A stretch of DNA of 64,000 nt from Thiohalocapsa halophila (GTDB lineage Bacteria > Pseudomonadota > Gammaproteobacteria > Chromatiales > Chromatiaceae): assembly GCF_016583825.1 (NCBI RefSeq), contig NZ_NRRV01000010.1:42985-106984 (forward strand). Reading direction: 5' to 3'. The number at the start of each line of letters is the position of its first letter. Position 1 is the first letter of the stretch. A program made the position numbers and the translations under genes. This document shows, in pieces, positions 46,012 to 55,059 of the stretch. Under the pieces are notes generated by a model. It saw only the letters and a program-made list of their open reading frames with translations. It had not been told where the DNA came from and did not search any database.

Positions 46012-46662
46012 ATGTCCGCGCAGCTCACCGCCCGCCAACGCCAGATCCTGGAGCTGATCCGCCGCCACGTGCGCGAGACGGGTTATCCGCCGACGCGCGC
46101 CGAGATCGCGCAGGCCTTCGGCTTCAGGTCCGTCACCGCCGCCGTGGACCACCTCAAGGCCCTGGCCCGCCACGGCGTCATCGAGATGCAGCAGGGCGCC
46201 TCCCGCGGCATCCGGCTGCTGGTGCCGGCGGAGGACGAGCTGCAATTGCCGGTGGTGGGGCGGGTGGCCGCCGGCAGCCCCATCCTCGCCGCCGAGCACA
46301 TCGAAGAGCACCACCACCTGGACCCGGCGCTGTTCCACCCGCGGGCGGATTATCTCCTGCGGGTACGCGGCGTCAGCATGCGCGACGCCGGCATTCTGGA
46401 CGGCGACCTGCTGGCGGTGCATCGCACACCGGCGGCCGAGAACGGCCAGATCGTCGTCGTCCGGCTGGATGATGAGGTCACCGTCAAGCGCTTCCGCCGG
46501 CAGGCGAACTGGCGCCACCGCGTGCAATTGCTGCCGGAGAACCCGGACTTCGCAGCCATCAACGTGGATCTGCGCGAGCAGACCCTCGTCATCGAAGGGC
46601 TCGGTGTCGGTGTGCTGCGCCGCGGGCTGATGGCCGGTGGCGGCGGCGCCCGCCGGTTGTAG
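46012..46662 (+). CDS. lexA: SOS repressor LexA
   Basis: 216 residues. N-terminal winged helix ([20 protein letters not shown]). Cleavage site Ala87-Gly88 in GRVAAGSP, catalytic Ser122 in [10 protein letters not shown] and Lys159 in VTVKRFRR. The RecA filament triggers self-cleavage and induces the regulon. A consensus operator lies just upstream. Tail GGGGARRL is unusual but short. Followed after 188 bases by imuA remnants, in keeping with the lexA-imuA-imuB-dnaE2 cassettes of many proteobacteria. Confidence 0.96.
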   Translation: MSAQLTARQRQILELIRRHVRETGYPPTRAEIAQAFGFRSVTAAVDHLKALARHGVIEMQQGASRGIRLLVPAEDELQLPVVGRVAAGSPILAAEHIEEHHHLDPALFHPRADYLLRVRGVSMRDAGILDGDLLAVHRTPAAENGQIVVVRLDDEVTVKRFRRQANWRHRVQLLPENPDFAAINVDLREQTLVIEGLGVGVLRRGLMAGGGGARRL

Positions 46663-46850
46663 GCCGGCGGGGTCGCCGCGCCAAGACTGGCTGCCAGGGC
46701 GCCCCAGGCCGGGTGATCCGGCCAAGGCGACTCGGCCAAGGCGACCCGACTAAGGCGACACAGCCAAGAAGCCGGGACGCCTGTGCTCAGAAAACCCCAT
46801 TCCAGGGCCTGCCAACCCGTAGGCCCTGATGATCACCGGAGCCCAGCGCC

Positions 46851-47545
46851 ATGCAGCTCGACCAACTCCTCGCCGACCGTGCGGACCTCTGGCGCGGCCA
46901 TGCCACACCGCAGGCGGCACCCGCCGGCTTGTCCACCGGCTTTCGCGCGTTGGACGCAGCGCTGTCCGGCCATGGCTGGCCGGCGGCCGGGCTCAGCGAG
47001 GTGCTGAGCGCCCACCAGGGCGCCGGCCTCGCGCTGCTGCTGCCGCTGCTGGCGGCCCTCAGCAACGGCGGTCAGCACCGTGACGACCGCCCGGTCCAGC
47101 CCCGGGTCCAACCCCGGACCCATCCCCGCTGGCTGTTGTGGGTGGACCCGCCGCATATCCCCTTTGCACCGGCGCTGGCGGCTCGCGGGCTGGACCTGCG
47201 GCGCATTCTGGTGGTCCATGCCGGCGCCGATGCCGCCTGGGCGGCGGAGCAGGGGCTGCGCTCGGGCACCTGTGCCGCGGTGCTGGCCTGGACGGGTACG
47301 GGGTCGGGTACGGGGTCGGCCCGGGCGGAGCGCGCCTGTCGGCGGCCGCCGGCGGCTGGACACCGGCGGCGCTGCGCCGGCTCCAGCTCGCCGCCGCGGA
47401 GACCGACACCCCGGTGCTGCTGCTGCGCCCCCTCGCCGCCGCCGGCGAGACCTCGCCGGCGGTGCTGCGGCTCAGGGTGAGCGCCTGTGCCGAGGGGCTG
47501 GACCTGACCCTGCTGAAGCAGCGCGGCGGCCTCCGACAGGCCGGG
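46851..47545 (+). pseudogene. imuA: imuA (SulA/RecA-like), frameshifted
   Basis: The first frame (46851-47290) encodes an ImuA-like N-terminus (LSTGFRALDAALSGHGWPAA, GLSEVLSAHQGAGLALLLPL, WLLWVDPPHIPFAPALAARG). After the tandem 12-base unit GGGTACGGGGTC (47294-47317), family sequence continues in another frame: GWTPAALRRLQLAAAETDTP, VLLLRPLAAAGETSPAVLRL, LDLTLLKQRGG. So at least one frameshift breaks the gene. ImuA works with ImuB and DnaE2 in SOS mutagenesis. The frame then runs directly into imuB with no stop. Confidence 0.75.
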
Positions 47546-48887
47546 CACGATGCCGAGGCGGGCGGCCCTCGGCCGGCTCGCGGCCTGGGCCTATGGCTTC
47601 AGCGACCAGGTGAGCCTGGTGCCGCCGGCGGCCCTGGTGCTGGAGGCGGGCCGCAGCCTCAAGCTCTTCGGCGGTGCCGCGGCGCTGCGCCGGCGGGTGC
47701 TGGAGGGCGTCACCGGCCTCGGCTGGCGGGCGCGCTGTGTGCTGGCGCCGACGCCGGCGGCGGCGCTGGTGCTCGCCGGCGCCGGGGCCGAGACCGGCAT
47801 CGTCGCCGACCACGCCGCCCTGCGCCGCAGCCTCGCCGCGCTGCCGGTGGCGGCGCTGGATTTCACGGCGGCGGAGCTGGACGACCTGCAGCGCATGGGC
47901 ATTGTCTGCGTGGCCGAGCTGCTGCGCCTGCCGCGGGCCGGCCTCGCCGAGCGCCTCGGCATCGCCCGGCTGCAACAGCTGGAGCGCCTGCTCGGCGAGC
48001 GCCCGGACCCGCGCCGGGCCTATGTGCCGCCGGCGCGCTTTCGCGCCGCCCTGGAGCTGCCGGCGGAGGTGCCGGACGCCCCGGCGCTCGCCTTCGCCTG
48101 CCGGCGGCTCATCGACGAGCTGGTCGGGATGCTCTACGCCCGCCAGGCGGGCGTGCAGCGTCTGGACTGGCGCTTCCACCATGCCGACGGGCCGCCGACG
48201 CGGCTCACCCTCGGCTCGGCGGCGCCGGCGCGGGACCCGCAGCACTGGCTGGCCCTACTGCGCGAGCGCCTGGACCGGCTGCGGCTGGCGGCGCCGGTGC
48301 AGGCCATTGCCGTCAGCAGCGAGCAGCTGCGCCCGCTGGCGCCCGCCGACACCGAGCTCTTCCCGCGGGACACTGGCGCCTCGGTGCCGGACCCGGCGCT
48401 GCTGGACCGTCTGCGGGCGCGGCTCGGGCCGGCGGCGGTGCAGGGGTTCGCGGCGGTGGCGGACCATCGCCCGGAGCGCGCCTGGCGTGCGTGCGAGCCG
48501 CAGCTGACGGCGGCCCCGCCGGGCCGGGCGCCGCCAGCAGGGGCCGGACGGGGCAGGGCAGCCCGCAAGGGCTCGGACAACCCGGCACCGCCCGGCACCG
48601 CCACCGGCGAGCGCCGTGACCGGCCCCTGTGGCTGCTGGCGGCGCCGGCGGCACTCGAGCTGCGAGGCGGCCGCCCCTGGCTGGACGGTCCGCTGGACCT
48701 GGGCGCCGGCTGCGAGCGCATCGACACCGGCTGGTGGGACGGCTTTCAAGTGGCCCGGGATTACTATGTCGCCCGCACCGCCGACGGTGAGCGGCTGTGG
48801 ATCTATCGCGAGCTGCGCGGCGCCGGCGGCTGGTTCCTGCACGGCATCTTCGGCGATGATCCGGCGGATGCCGGCGGCGGCTCGTAG
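47546..48887 (+). pseudogene. imuB: imuB (Y-family polymerase-like), N-terminally truncated
   Basis: From 47550 the frame encodes an ImuB-like protein beginning ALGRLAAWAYGFSDQVSLVP, then LVLEAGRSLKLFGG, RMGIVCVAELLRLPRAGLAE and a C-terminus with GWWDGFQVARDYYVARTADG, ELRGAGGWFLHGIFG. Normal ImuB has about 75-100 residues before AAWAY, which are missing. The expected preceding residues (GHDAEA) are in the imuA frame, so a deletion joined the two genes and a further frameshift followed. No dnaE2 follows. Confidence 0.75.
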
Positions 48888-49032
48888 ACCCGCGCCGAGC
48901 TCCCACGACACGCGGCGACGTTCCCCCTCGATGTCGGGATCGATGTCAATCGCGCCGATCGAGCTCACGCGTTGACGGGCACCTTGGTTTTTGTGTTACT
49001 ACCGCTTTGACACTCAACACACTGGACATGGC

Positions 49033-49155
49033 ATGAGCATTCCCGAACGCCAATCCAGCGACGGCTCGCTGCGCATGACCACCTATGAGCAGGACGTTAT
49101 CGCCTGGGCCGACCAGCAGGCTGAGCTGCTGCGGGCAGGGCGGTTCGATCGATGA
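49033..49155 (+). pseudogene. DUF29 family N-terminal fragment
   Basis: 40 codons: RMTTYEQDVIAWADQQAELL followed by RAGRFDR and a stop. DUF29 proteins start with a very similar YEQDFYAWxxxQAxLLRxGRF stretch but are about 150 residues long. The rest is gone. Members are common, often near mobile elements. Confidence 0.6.
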
Positions 49156-49293
49156 AACCGGACTCGCGGCCTTTCCGGATGCATGTCCTTGGACCCTGGA
49201 AGCCATCATGGACCCCAGCTGGCTGCCGGATTGATGCCCTGGGGGCAGCCGCTGCCGGGACGGCGCTCGTCACGACGGCGCCGGGGCGACGCC

Positions 49294-50370
49294 TCACCGC
49301 ACCAAACCCTCACGCAGCTGCTGAAACCGCGCGAGCCGCTGCGGGTGGATGCTGCCCGCCGCCACCGCTGCGCGCACGGCGCAGTCGGGCTCGTCCAAGT
49401 GGCGGCAATCGCGGAAGCGGCACTCGCCGCGCACTGTGCCGAGCTCCGGGAAGCCGTCCTCCAGCTGCGCCTGGGAGAGACCCGCCAGGCGGAAGCTGCG
49501 CACGCCGGGAGAGTCGATGAGCCGCCCGCCGGCGGCGTCCCCAGGCGGCAGCCGATAGCAGGTGGCGGTGGAAGTGGTGTGACGGCCGAGGCCGGTGGCC
49601 GCGGACAGCCGCCCCACCTGAATGTCCTGATCCGGCAGTAGCAGCTGGACCAACGACGACTTGCCGACACCGGACTGCCCCAGCAGGATGGCGGTCTGCG
49701 CCGTGAGATGCGGGAGCAGCGCGGTGATCCCTGGGCTGCCTTTGGTGCTGACGGGGCAGACCGGGTAGCCGAGCTCGGGATAGGGCGCCAGGGCGTCGAT
49801 GAAGGCGCGGCGGGCCGGCGTATCCAGCAGATCCATTTTCGCAGCCACCACCAGGGCGCGCACGCCCATCAATTCCGCTGCCACCAGGTATTGGTCCAGC
49901 AGAAACCCGCTCGGCGGCGGCTCGGGGGCCACCACGACGGCCAGCAGGGTCAGATTGGCCGCCAGCGGCTTGTCGCGGCCCGCGTAGTCAGGGCGGCTGA
50001 GGACATTCTCCCGTTCCGCCAGCGCCGTCACCACGCCGCGGCTGGGCTCGGTTGGTACCCAGATCACGCGGTCTCCGCACACCGGCTGACCGATGTTACG
50101 GCGGGCGACGCAGTGATGCAGCGAGCCGTCGGCGGCTTCGATGGCGAGGTGCGCGCCGTGGCGGGTGATCACCGAGCCTTGTTGCGACTGTCGCTCGCCG
50201 ACGGCCGGCTCGGCGCCGTCACCGGGCCCCGTGGTCGCCGCGCCTGTATCCCGCTCGGCGTCGAGGTCATCGAGGACGGCGCTGGTGCGGCTCTCCAACC
50301 GCTGCCGGCGGCGCTCCTGGATCGCCTGGATGCGCCGGCGCTGGCGCTCCGACAAGCGGCGCTTCGGCAT
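49294..50370 (-). CDS. rsgA: Ribosome small subunit-dependent GTPase RsgA
   Basis: 358 residues. A circularly permuted GTPase: N-terminal OB-fold, then G4-like VVAAKMDLLD, G1 LGQSGVGKSSLVQLLLP, G3 RLIDSPGVRSF, and a zinc-knuckle C-terminus GECRFRDCRHLDEPDC with Cys-Cys-His-Cys. It aids late 30S assembly. The extended basic N-terminus (SERQRRRIQAIQERRRQ) is typical. Opposite strand to orn, as in many gammaproteobacteria. Confidence 0.95.
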   Translation of the reverse strand: MPKRRLSERQRRRIQAIQERRRQRLESRTSAVLDDLDAERDTGAATTGPGDGAEPAVGERQSQQGSVITRHGAHLAIEAADGSLHHCVARRNIGQPVCGDRVIWVPTEPSRGVVTALAERENVLSRPDYAGRDKPLAANLTLLAVVVAPEPPPSGFLLDQYLVAAELMGVRALVVAAKMDLLDTPARRAFIDALAPYPELGYPVCPVSTKGSPGITALLPHLTAQTAILLGQSGVGKSSLVQLLLPDQDIQVGRLSAATGLGRHTTSTATCYRLPPGDAAGGRLIDSPGVRSFRLAGLSQAQLEDGFPELGTVRGECRFRDCRHLDEPDCAVRAAVAAGSIHPQRLARFQQLREGLVR

Positions 50371-50458
50371 CAGGCCGCCATCCTGCTGCCCGGCGCGGCG
50401 CGCCAGCGCGCCGGCGCAGGCCTTGGCCTGCTGCCGCGCGCAGGCTGCCCGCGTTGGC

Positions 50459-50770
50459 TCACCGGTCGAACTTGTAGTACTCGTTGTTCAGGCGCTGGGC
50501 CACGGCTTCGACTTCTTCGGGGAACATGCCGGTGTCCAGGTTGGTGTTGCAGGCCTCCACCTGGGTCTCCAGCGCGCTGTAGGAGTCGATCTTGCGGTCT
50601 TCCCGCGTATACATCTCGCTGCCGTGGCAGCTGGTGCAGTTTTTCTCGATCAGAGCGTGGGCATCGACGCCTTCGCTGGCCGGGGCCGCGAGGCTGGTCA
50701 GCAGCACGGCGCCGGCGGCGAGCAGTGTGGCGGCAGCAGACAGACGAACGGCGGGAAGCTCGACAGACAT
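50459..50770 (-). CDS. Small periplasmic c-type cytochrome
   Basis: 103 residues. Cleavable signal peptide (AATLLAAGAVLLTSLAAPAS). One heme site CTSCHG in LIEKNCTSCHGSEMY, and a likely Met ligand in TGMFPEE. Only about 70 residues after cleavage, a minimal cytochrome c. Start at 50770 chosen because the signal sequence begins there. It may serve electron transfer in the periplasm; partner unknown. Confidence 0.88.
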   Translation of the reverse strand: MSVELPAVRLSAAATLLAAGAVLLTSLAAPASEGVDAHALIEKNCTSCHGSEMYTREDRKIDSYSALETQVEACNTNLDTGMFPEEVEAVAQRLNNEYYKFDR

Positions 50771-50877
50771 GGCTATTCTCCGGAAATCGCTGAGGTTGGA
50801 TTCTAGCAACGCTCGGCGCCGCAGCGGGCGCGATCGCGCTACCATCCGGCAAATCGTGGTGATGACGGGAGAAGCCA

Positions 50878-51420
50878 ATGGAGCAAGCGGGGAATCTGGC
50901 CTGGATCGACCTGGAAATGACGGGGCTCGACCCCTTCAATGACTGCATCCTCGAGATCGCGAGCATCGTCACGGACCCGGAGCTGACCATCCTGGCGGAG
51001 GGCCCCGTGCTGGCCATCCAACAGCCGGAGGCCGTGCTCGCGAGCATGGACGGCTGGAACACCCGCCACCACGGCGAGTCCGGCCTGCTGGAGCGGGTGC
51101 GCAGCAGTGAGATCACCGAGGCCGAGGCCGAGGCGCGGACGCTGGCCTTTCTTCAAAATTGGTGCCAGCCGAAGCAGGCGCCGCTGTGCGGCAACAGCAT
51201 CTGCCAAGATCGCCGCTTCCTGGCGCGCTGCATGCCGCGGCTAGAGGCCTTCTTCCACTACCGCAATCTCGACGTCAGCAGCCTCAAGATCTGCGCCCGG
51301 CTGTGGGCGCCGGATATCGCCGAGGCCTTCAAAAAGCAGAACAAGCACCTGGCGCTGGACGACATCCGCGAATCCATCGCCGAGCTCAAGCACTATCGCG
51401 CGGAACTGCTGCAGGTATGA
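50878..51420 (+). CDS. orn: Oligoribonuclease Orn
   Basis: 180 residues. DEDD exonuclease: [20 protein letters not shown] (DxE), [19 protein letters not shown] (Asp), [13 protein letters not shown], then [18 protein letters not shown] (His and Asp). It degrades 2-5-nt RNAs, including pGpG. Conserved neighbour of rsgA and queG. Confidence 0.97.
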   Translation: MEQAGNLAWIDLEMTGLDPFNDCILEIASIVTDPELTILAEGPVLAIQQPEAVLASMDGWNTRHHGESGLLERVRSSEITEAEAEARTLAFLQNWCQPKQAPLCGNSICQDRRFLARCMPRLEAFFHYRNLDVSSLKICARLWAPDIAEAFKKQNKHLALDDIRESIAELKHYRAELLQV

Positions 51421-51468
51421 GCTCGCGCGCTGTGCTTGGGTGCTCGGCCTTGATGCTTGCCGGGCGGC

Positions 51469-52590
51469 TCATGCCGCGGCGCCCGCGCCCTGGGCGCTCA
51501 AGGCCCAGCGCGCGTGCTCGCGCACCAGCAGGCTCGGATGATCTGCGCGGGCAGTGAGCGCCTCGCGTACCGCGGCCGAGGGCTCGGCATTGCCGAGGGC
51601 GACGGCGATGTTCCTGAGCCAGCGCTCGTGGCCGATGCGGCGGATGGCGCTGCCCGCGGTGCGCGCGAGGAACTCGTCTTCGTCCCAGGCGAAGAGCGCC
51701 AGCAGTGTCGGCGTGTCCAGGCCCTCTCGGGGCAGGAAGTCGGCCTCTTCGGTGAGGTGCGCGAAGCGGTTCCACGGGCAGGCCAGCTGGCAGTCGTCGC
51801 AGCCGTAGATATGGTTGCCCATACGCCCGCGCAGCGGCTCCGGAATGGGCCCCGGGTGCTCGATGGTCAGATAAGAAATGCAAAGCCGCGCATCCAGCAC
51901 ATAGGGCGCGACGATGGCGTCCGTCGGGCAGATGTCGATGCAGGCCTTGCAGCGCCCGCAATGGTCCTCGGCGGGCGGGTCCACGGGCAGCGGCAGGTCG
52001 CAGTAGATCTCGCCCAGGAAGAACCAAGATCCGGCCTGGGGATTGATGACATTGGTGTGCTTGCCGATCCAGCCGAGCCCGGCCTTCTGCGCCAGGGGCT
52101 TCTCCATGACCGGGGCGGAGTCGACGAACACCCGGTAGCCGAAGGCGCCGACGCGGGCCTCGATGCGCTGGGCCAGGCGCTTCAGGCGTTGGCGCAGCAC
52201 CTTGTGGTAGTCCCGGCCCAGGGCATAGCGGGACACGAAGGCCTGGGCCGGATCGCCGAGGACGCGCTCGATATTGACTTGGTATTCGGGCAGATAATCC
52301 ATGCGTGCGGAGATGACCCGCAGCGTGCCCGGCACCAGCTCGGCGGGGCGCGTGCGCTTGCTGCCGTGGCGCGCGAGCCAGTGCATATCGCCGTGCATGT
52401 CCTGTCCCAGCCAGGCGCCCAGGCGCGCCTCGGCGAGGCTCAGATCGCAGTCGGCGATGCCCACCTGTTGGAAGCCCAGCTCTGCCCCCCAACCCTTGAT
52501 GGCGGCCGCCAGGCGGGCGCCATCGGCGCACGAGAGAGGCGTGCGGGGTGAGTCGGCTGGCGCCGGTGCGTCGGCGTTGGCGTCTGTCAC
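51469..52590 (-). CDS. queG: Epoxyqueuosine reductase QueG
   Basis: About 373 residues. Cobalamin-dependent reduction of epoxyqueuosine in tRNA. Two ferredoxin-like 4Fe-4S motifs: CGRCKACIDICPTDAIV and CDDCQLACPWNRFA. Also YALGRDYHKVLRQRLKRLA and GWIGKHTNVINPQAGSWFFL. C-terminal HEAT-like repeats. The start is probably GTG at 52590 (VTDANAD); the frame is open to 52854 across a low-homology stretch. Divergent from nnrD. Confidence 0.93.
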   Translation of the reverse strand: MTDANADAPAPADSPRTPLSCADGARLAAAIKGWGAELGFQQVGIADCDLSLAEARLGAWLGQDMHGDMHWLARHGSKRTRPAELVPGTLRVISARMDYLPEYQVNIERVLGDPAQAFVSRYALGRDYHKVLRQRLKRLAQRIEARVGAFGYRVFVDSAPVMEKPLAQKAGLGWIGKHTNVINPQAGSWFFLGEIYCDLPLPVDPPAEDHCGRCKACIDICPTDAIVAPYVLDARLCISYLTIEHPGPIPEPLRGRMGNHIYGCDDCQLACPWNRFAHLTEEADFLPREGLDTPTLLALFAWDEDEFLARTAGSAIRRIGHERWLRNIAVALGNAEPSAAVREALTARADHPSLLVREHARWALSAQGAGAAA

Positions 52591-52834
52591 GATGCTCCGT
52601 CGGTGGTGATGGGCCGGTGGTGCACGGGTGCGGTTGTGGCGTCTGATCGACGCTGTTGTACGGCTCTGCTCGCCACAGCCCGCCCGTCGGTCCTGTATGC
52701 ATTGCGTCGGCCGAAACTGCGGGGTTGCAAAGTCGGCGCGGGTGGATAGGGTAGCGGGCTGCGGGGCTCGCGGGCGCGGCAGGGCGGCTGTCGCCGCGCG
52801 TCGCTGCAACTTGTTGACTAGTGTGGTGCGCGCT

Positions 52835-54340
52835 GTGCCGGAAAAACAACCCATCCCCTATGCGCTTTATCGTGCCGAGCAGGTCCGCGCGTTGGACCGT
52901 TGCGCCATCGAGCGCCACGACATCCCCGCCGCCGAGCTGATGCAGCGGGCGGGTCGCGCCGCCTTCGAGGTGCTGCAGGCGCGTTGGCCGGCGGCCCGCC
53001 GCGTCCTGGTGCTCGCCGGCGCCGGCAACAACGGCGGCGACGGCTATGTGCTCGCCGCCGAGGCCCTCGCCGCCGGCCTCGACGTGCGGCTGCTGACGCT
53101 GGGTGATCATACCAAGCGCTCCGCGGCGAGCGCGGCCGCCGCCGCCCGTTTCGCCGAGCGCGGCGGCGCTGCCGAGCCGTACCAGCGCCTGCCGGGGGAT
53201 GTGGACATCATCGTCGACGCCCTGCTCGGCACGGGCCTCACCCGCGCCGTGGCCGGTCACTGGGCTGAAGCCATCGACGCCGTCAATGCGAGCCGCGCCC
53301 CGGTGCTGGCATTGGACATCCCCTCCGGACTCGCGGCCGACACGGGTCAGGTCCTCGGTAGCGCGGTGCGGGCGGCGGCCACCATCAGCTTCATCGGCCT
53401 CAAGCAAGGCTGCTTCACTGCGCGCGGCCCCGCCTGCTGCGGCGCGCTGCACTTCGACGGGCTCGCCGTGCCGCCGGCCATCTACGCCAGCGAAGTGCTC
53501 TCCGCGCGCCGGGTGGATTGGCGCAAGGAGCGCGAGCTGCTGCCGCCGCGTGCCGCGGACGCCCACAAAGGCACCGCCGGCCATGTGCTGGTGGTGGGCG
53601 GGGCGCCCGGAACCTCGGGTGCGGTCAGGCTCGCCGGCGAGGCGGCCCTGCGCGCCGGCGCCGGCCTGGTGACTGTCGCCACGCACCCGGAGCACGCGGC
53701 GCTCCTGAACCTGACCCGCCCGGAGCTGATGGTGCAGGGCGTGAGCAGCGCCGACGGGCTGCTCCAGGCGGCCGCTCGAGCCGATGTCATCGCCGTGGGT
53801 CCCGGTCTGGGGCGCGAGGCCTGGGGCGAGGCGCTGTTGGAGGCCGTGCTCGGCTTGGAGCGACGGCTAGTGGTGGACGCCGACGCGCTGAACCTGCTCG
53901 CCCGGGCGCCGCGCCGGCGCGAGCACTGGGTCCTGACCCCGCATCCCGGCGAGGCGGCACGCCTGCTGGAGCAGCGCGTGGCCGACATCGAGCAGGACCG
54001 CTTTGCAGCGGCGGCGGCACTCCAGGCACGCTACGGCGGTGCCGTGGTGCTCAAAGGCGCCGGCACCATCGTCCACGGCCCCGGGCAGCGACCGCCGGCG
54101 GTTTGCAGCGACGGCAATCCGGCCATGGCGAGCGCCGGCATGGGCGATGCGCTGACAGGCATCATCGCCGCGCTCTGGGCTCAGGCTCCGGCCCTGGACC
54201 CGCAGCAGGCGGCGAGCGCCGCCGTCTGTCTACACGCCGCGGCCGGCGACCGCGCCGCCGCCGGCGCCGACCGCGGGCTGCTGGCCGGGGACCTTATCGA
54301 TACCCTGCCGCAGCTTTTCATCGGCAGAGTGCAGCCATGA
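52835..54340 (+). CDS. nnrD: Bifunctional NAD(P)H-hydrate epimerase/dehydratase (Nnr)
   Basis: About 501 residues. The N-terminal epimerase domain has VLVLAGAGNNGGDGYVLAAE and LDIPSGLAADTGQVLG. The C-terminal ADP-dependent dehydratase has GHVLVVGGAPGTSGAVRLAG-like sequence, VVDADALNLLA, LTPHPGEAARLL and SDGNPAMASAGMGDALTGII. It repairs damaged NAD(P)H. A GTG start at 52835 is assumed; GTGs at 52823 and 52826 are alternatives. Overlaps tsaE by 4 bases (ATGA). Confidence 0.93.
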   Translation: MPEKQPIPYALYRAEQVRALDRCAIERHDIPAAELMQRAGRAAFEVLQARWPAARRVLVLAGAGNNGGDGYVLAAEALAAGLDVRLLTLGDHTKRSAASAAAAARFAERGGAAEPYQRLPGDVDIIVDALLGTGLTRAVAGHWAEAIDAVNASRAPVLALDIPSGLAADTGQVLGSAVRAAATISFIGLKQGCFTARGPACCGALHFDGLAVPPAIYASEVLSARRVDWRKERELLPPRAADAHKGTAGHVLVVGGAPGTSGAVRLAGEAALRAGAGLVTVATHPEHAALLNLTRPELMVQGVSSADGLLQAAARADVIAVGPGLGREAWGEALLEAVLGLERRLVVDADALNLLARAPRRREHWVLTPHPGEAARLLEQRVADIEQDRFAAAAALQARYGGAVVLKGAGTIVHGPGQRPPAVCSDGNPAMASAGMGDALTGIIAALWAQAPALDPQQAASAAVCLHAAAGDRAAAGADRGLLAGDLIDTLPQLFIGRVQP

Positions 54341-54864
54341 CAAGCGCCGCGACCCTCGAGCGCGTCGCCGCCGACGAAGCGGCCCAGCTTGCCTGGGGTG
54401 CGACCCTGGGGACACTGCTCTGCGGGCAGCCGGGAGGGCCGCCTGGTCTCGCCCGCGCCGGCGGCCTAGTATTCCTCACCGGCGACCTCGGCGCCGGCAA
54501 GACGACCCTGGTGCGGGGTCTGCTGCGGGGGCTCGGCCATCAAGGGCCGGTGCGCAGTCCCACCTATACCCTGGTGGAGAGCTTCGAGCTGCCGCACGCC
54601 CTGGTTCACCACCTGGACCTCTACCGCATCGCCGATGCCGATGAGCTGGAGTACTTGGGCATCCGCGACCTCCTGGACGGTGCCAGCCTGGTGCTGGTGG
54701 AATGGCCGGAGCGGGGCGCTGGCGTGCTGCCGGCACCGGACCTCAGCGTGCGCATCGAGCAGTACGATGGCGGCCGCAAGCTGTGCTTCACCCCGGCTGC
54801 GGCATGGCGGGCGGCGCTGAGCGCGCGGCTGCCGCAGGCGCCGGCGGCCGCCGCGGACCCTTGA
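54337..54864 (+). CDS. tsaE: tRNA t6A biosynthesis ATPase TsaE
   Basis: 175 residues. P-loop GDLGAGKTTLVRGLLRGLG, then RSPTYTLVESFE, LVHHLDLYRIADADELEYLG and LVLVEWPERG. Supports TsaBD in forming threonylcarbamoyl-adenosine on tRNA. ATG overlaps the nnrD stop. Part of the nnrD-tsaE-amiC-mutL-miaA-hfq-hflX-hflKC order. Confidence 0.95.
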   Translation: MTSAATLERVAADEAAQLAWGATLGTLLCGQPGGPPGLARAGGLVFLTGDLGAGKTTLVRGLLRGLGHQGPVRSPTYTLVESFELPHALVHHLDLYRIADADELEYLGIRDLLDGASLVLVEWPERGAGVLPAPDLSVRIEQYDGGRKLCFTPAAAWRAALSARLPQAPAAAADP

Positions 54865-55059
54865 AGACATTGCTGCGAGCGCTGCGGCCCGCTGCCGCGG
54901 TTGTCTGGGCACAGCTGTCGCAGGTCTGCCACAAATGTCATTGTGGAGCCTGAAGAACCCGTCGCAACGGCCCGTATACACTTGGAATAGTGGCGGCCTG
55001 GGTGCTATCCTGAGCGCAACGCTTCCCGCTCACCGAAGACTCTGCGCAGGGGCTTCGAC

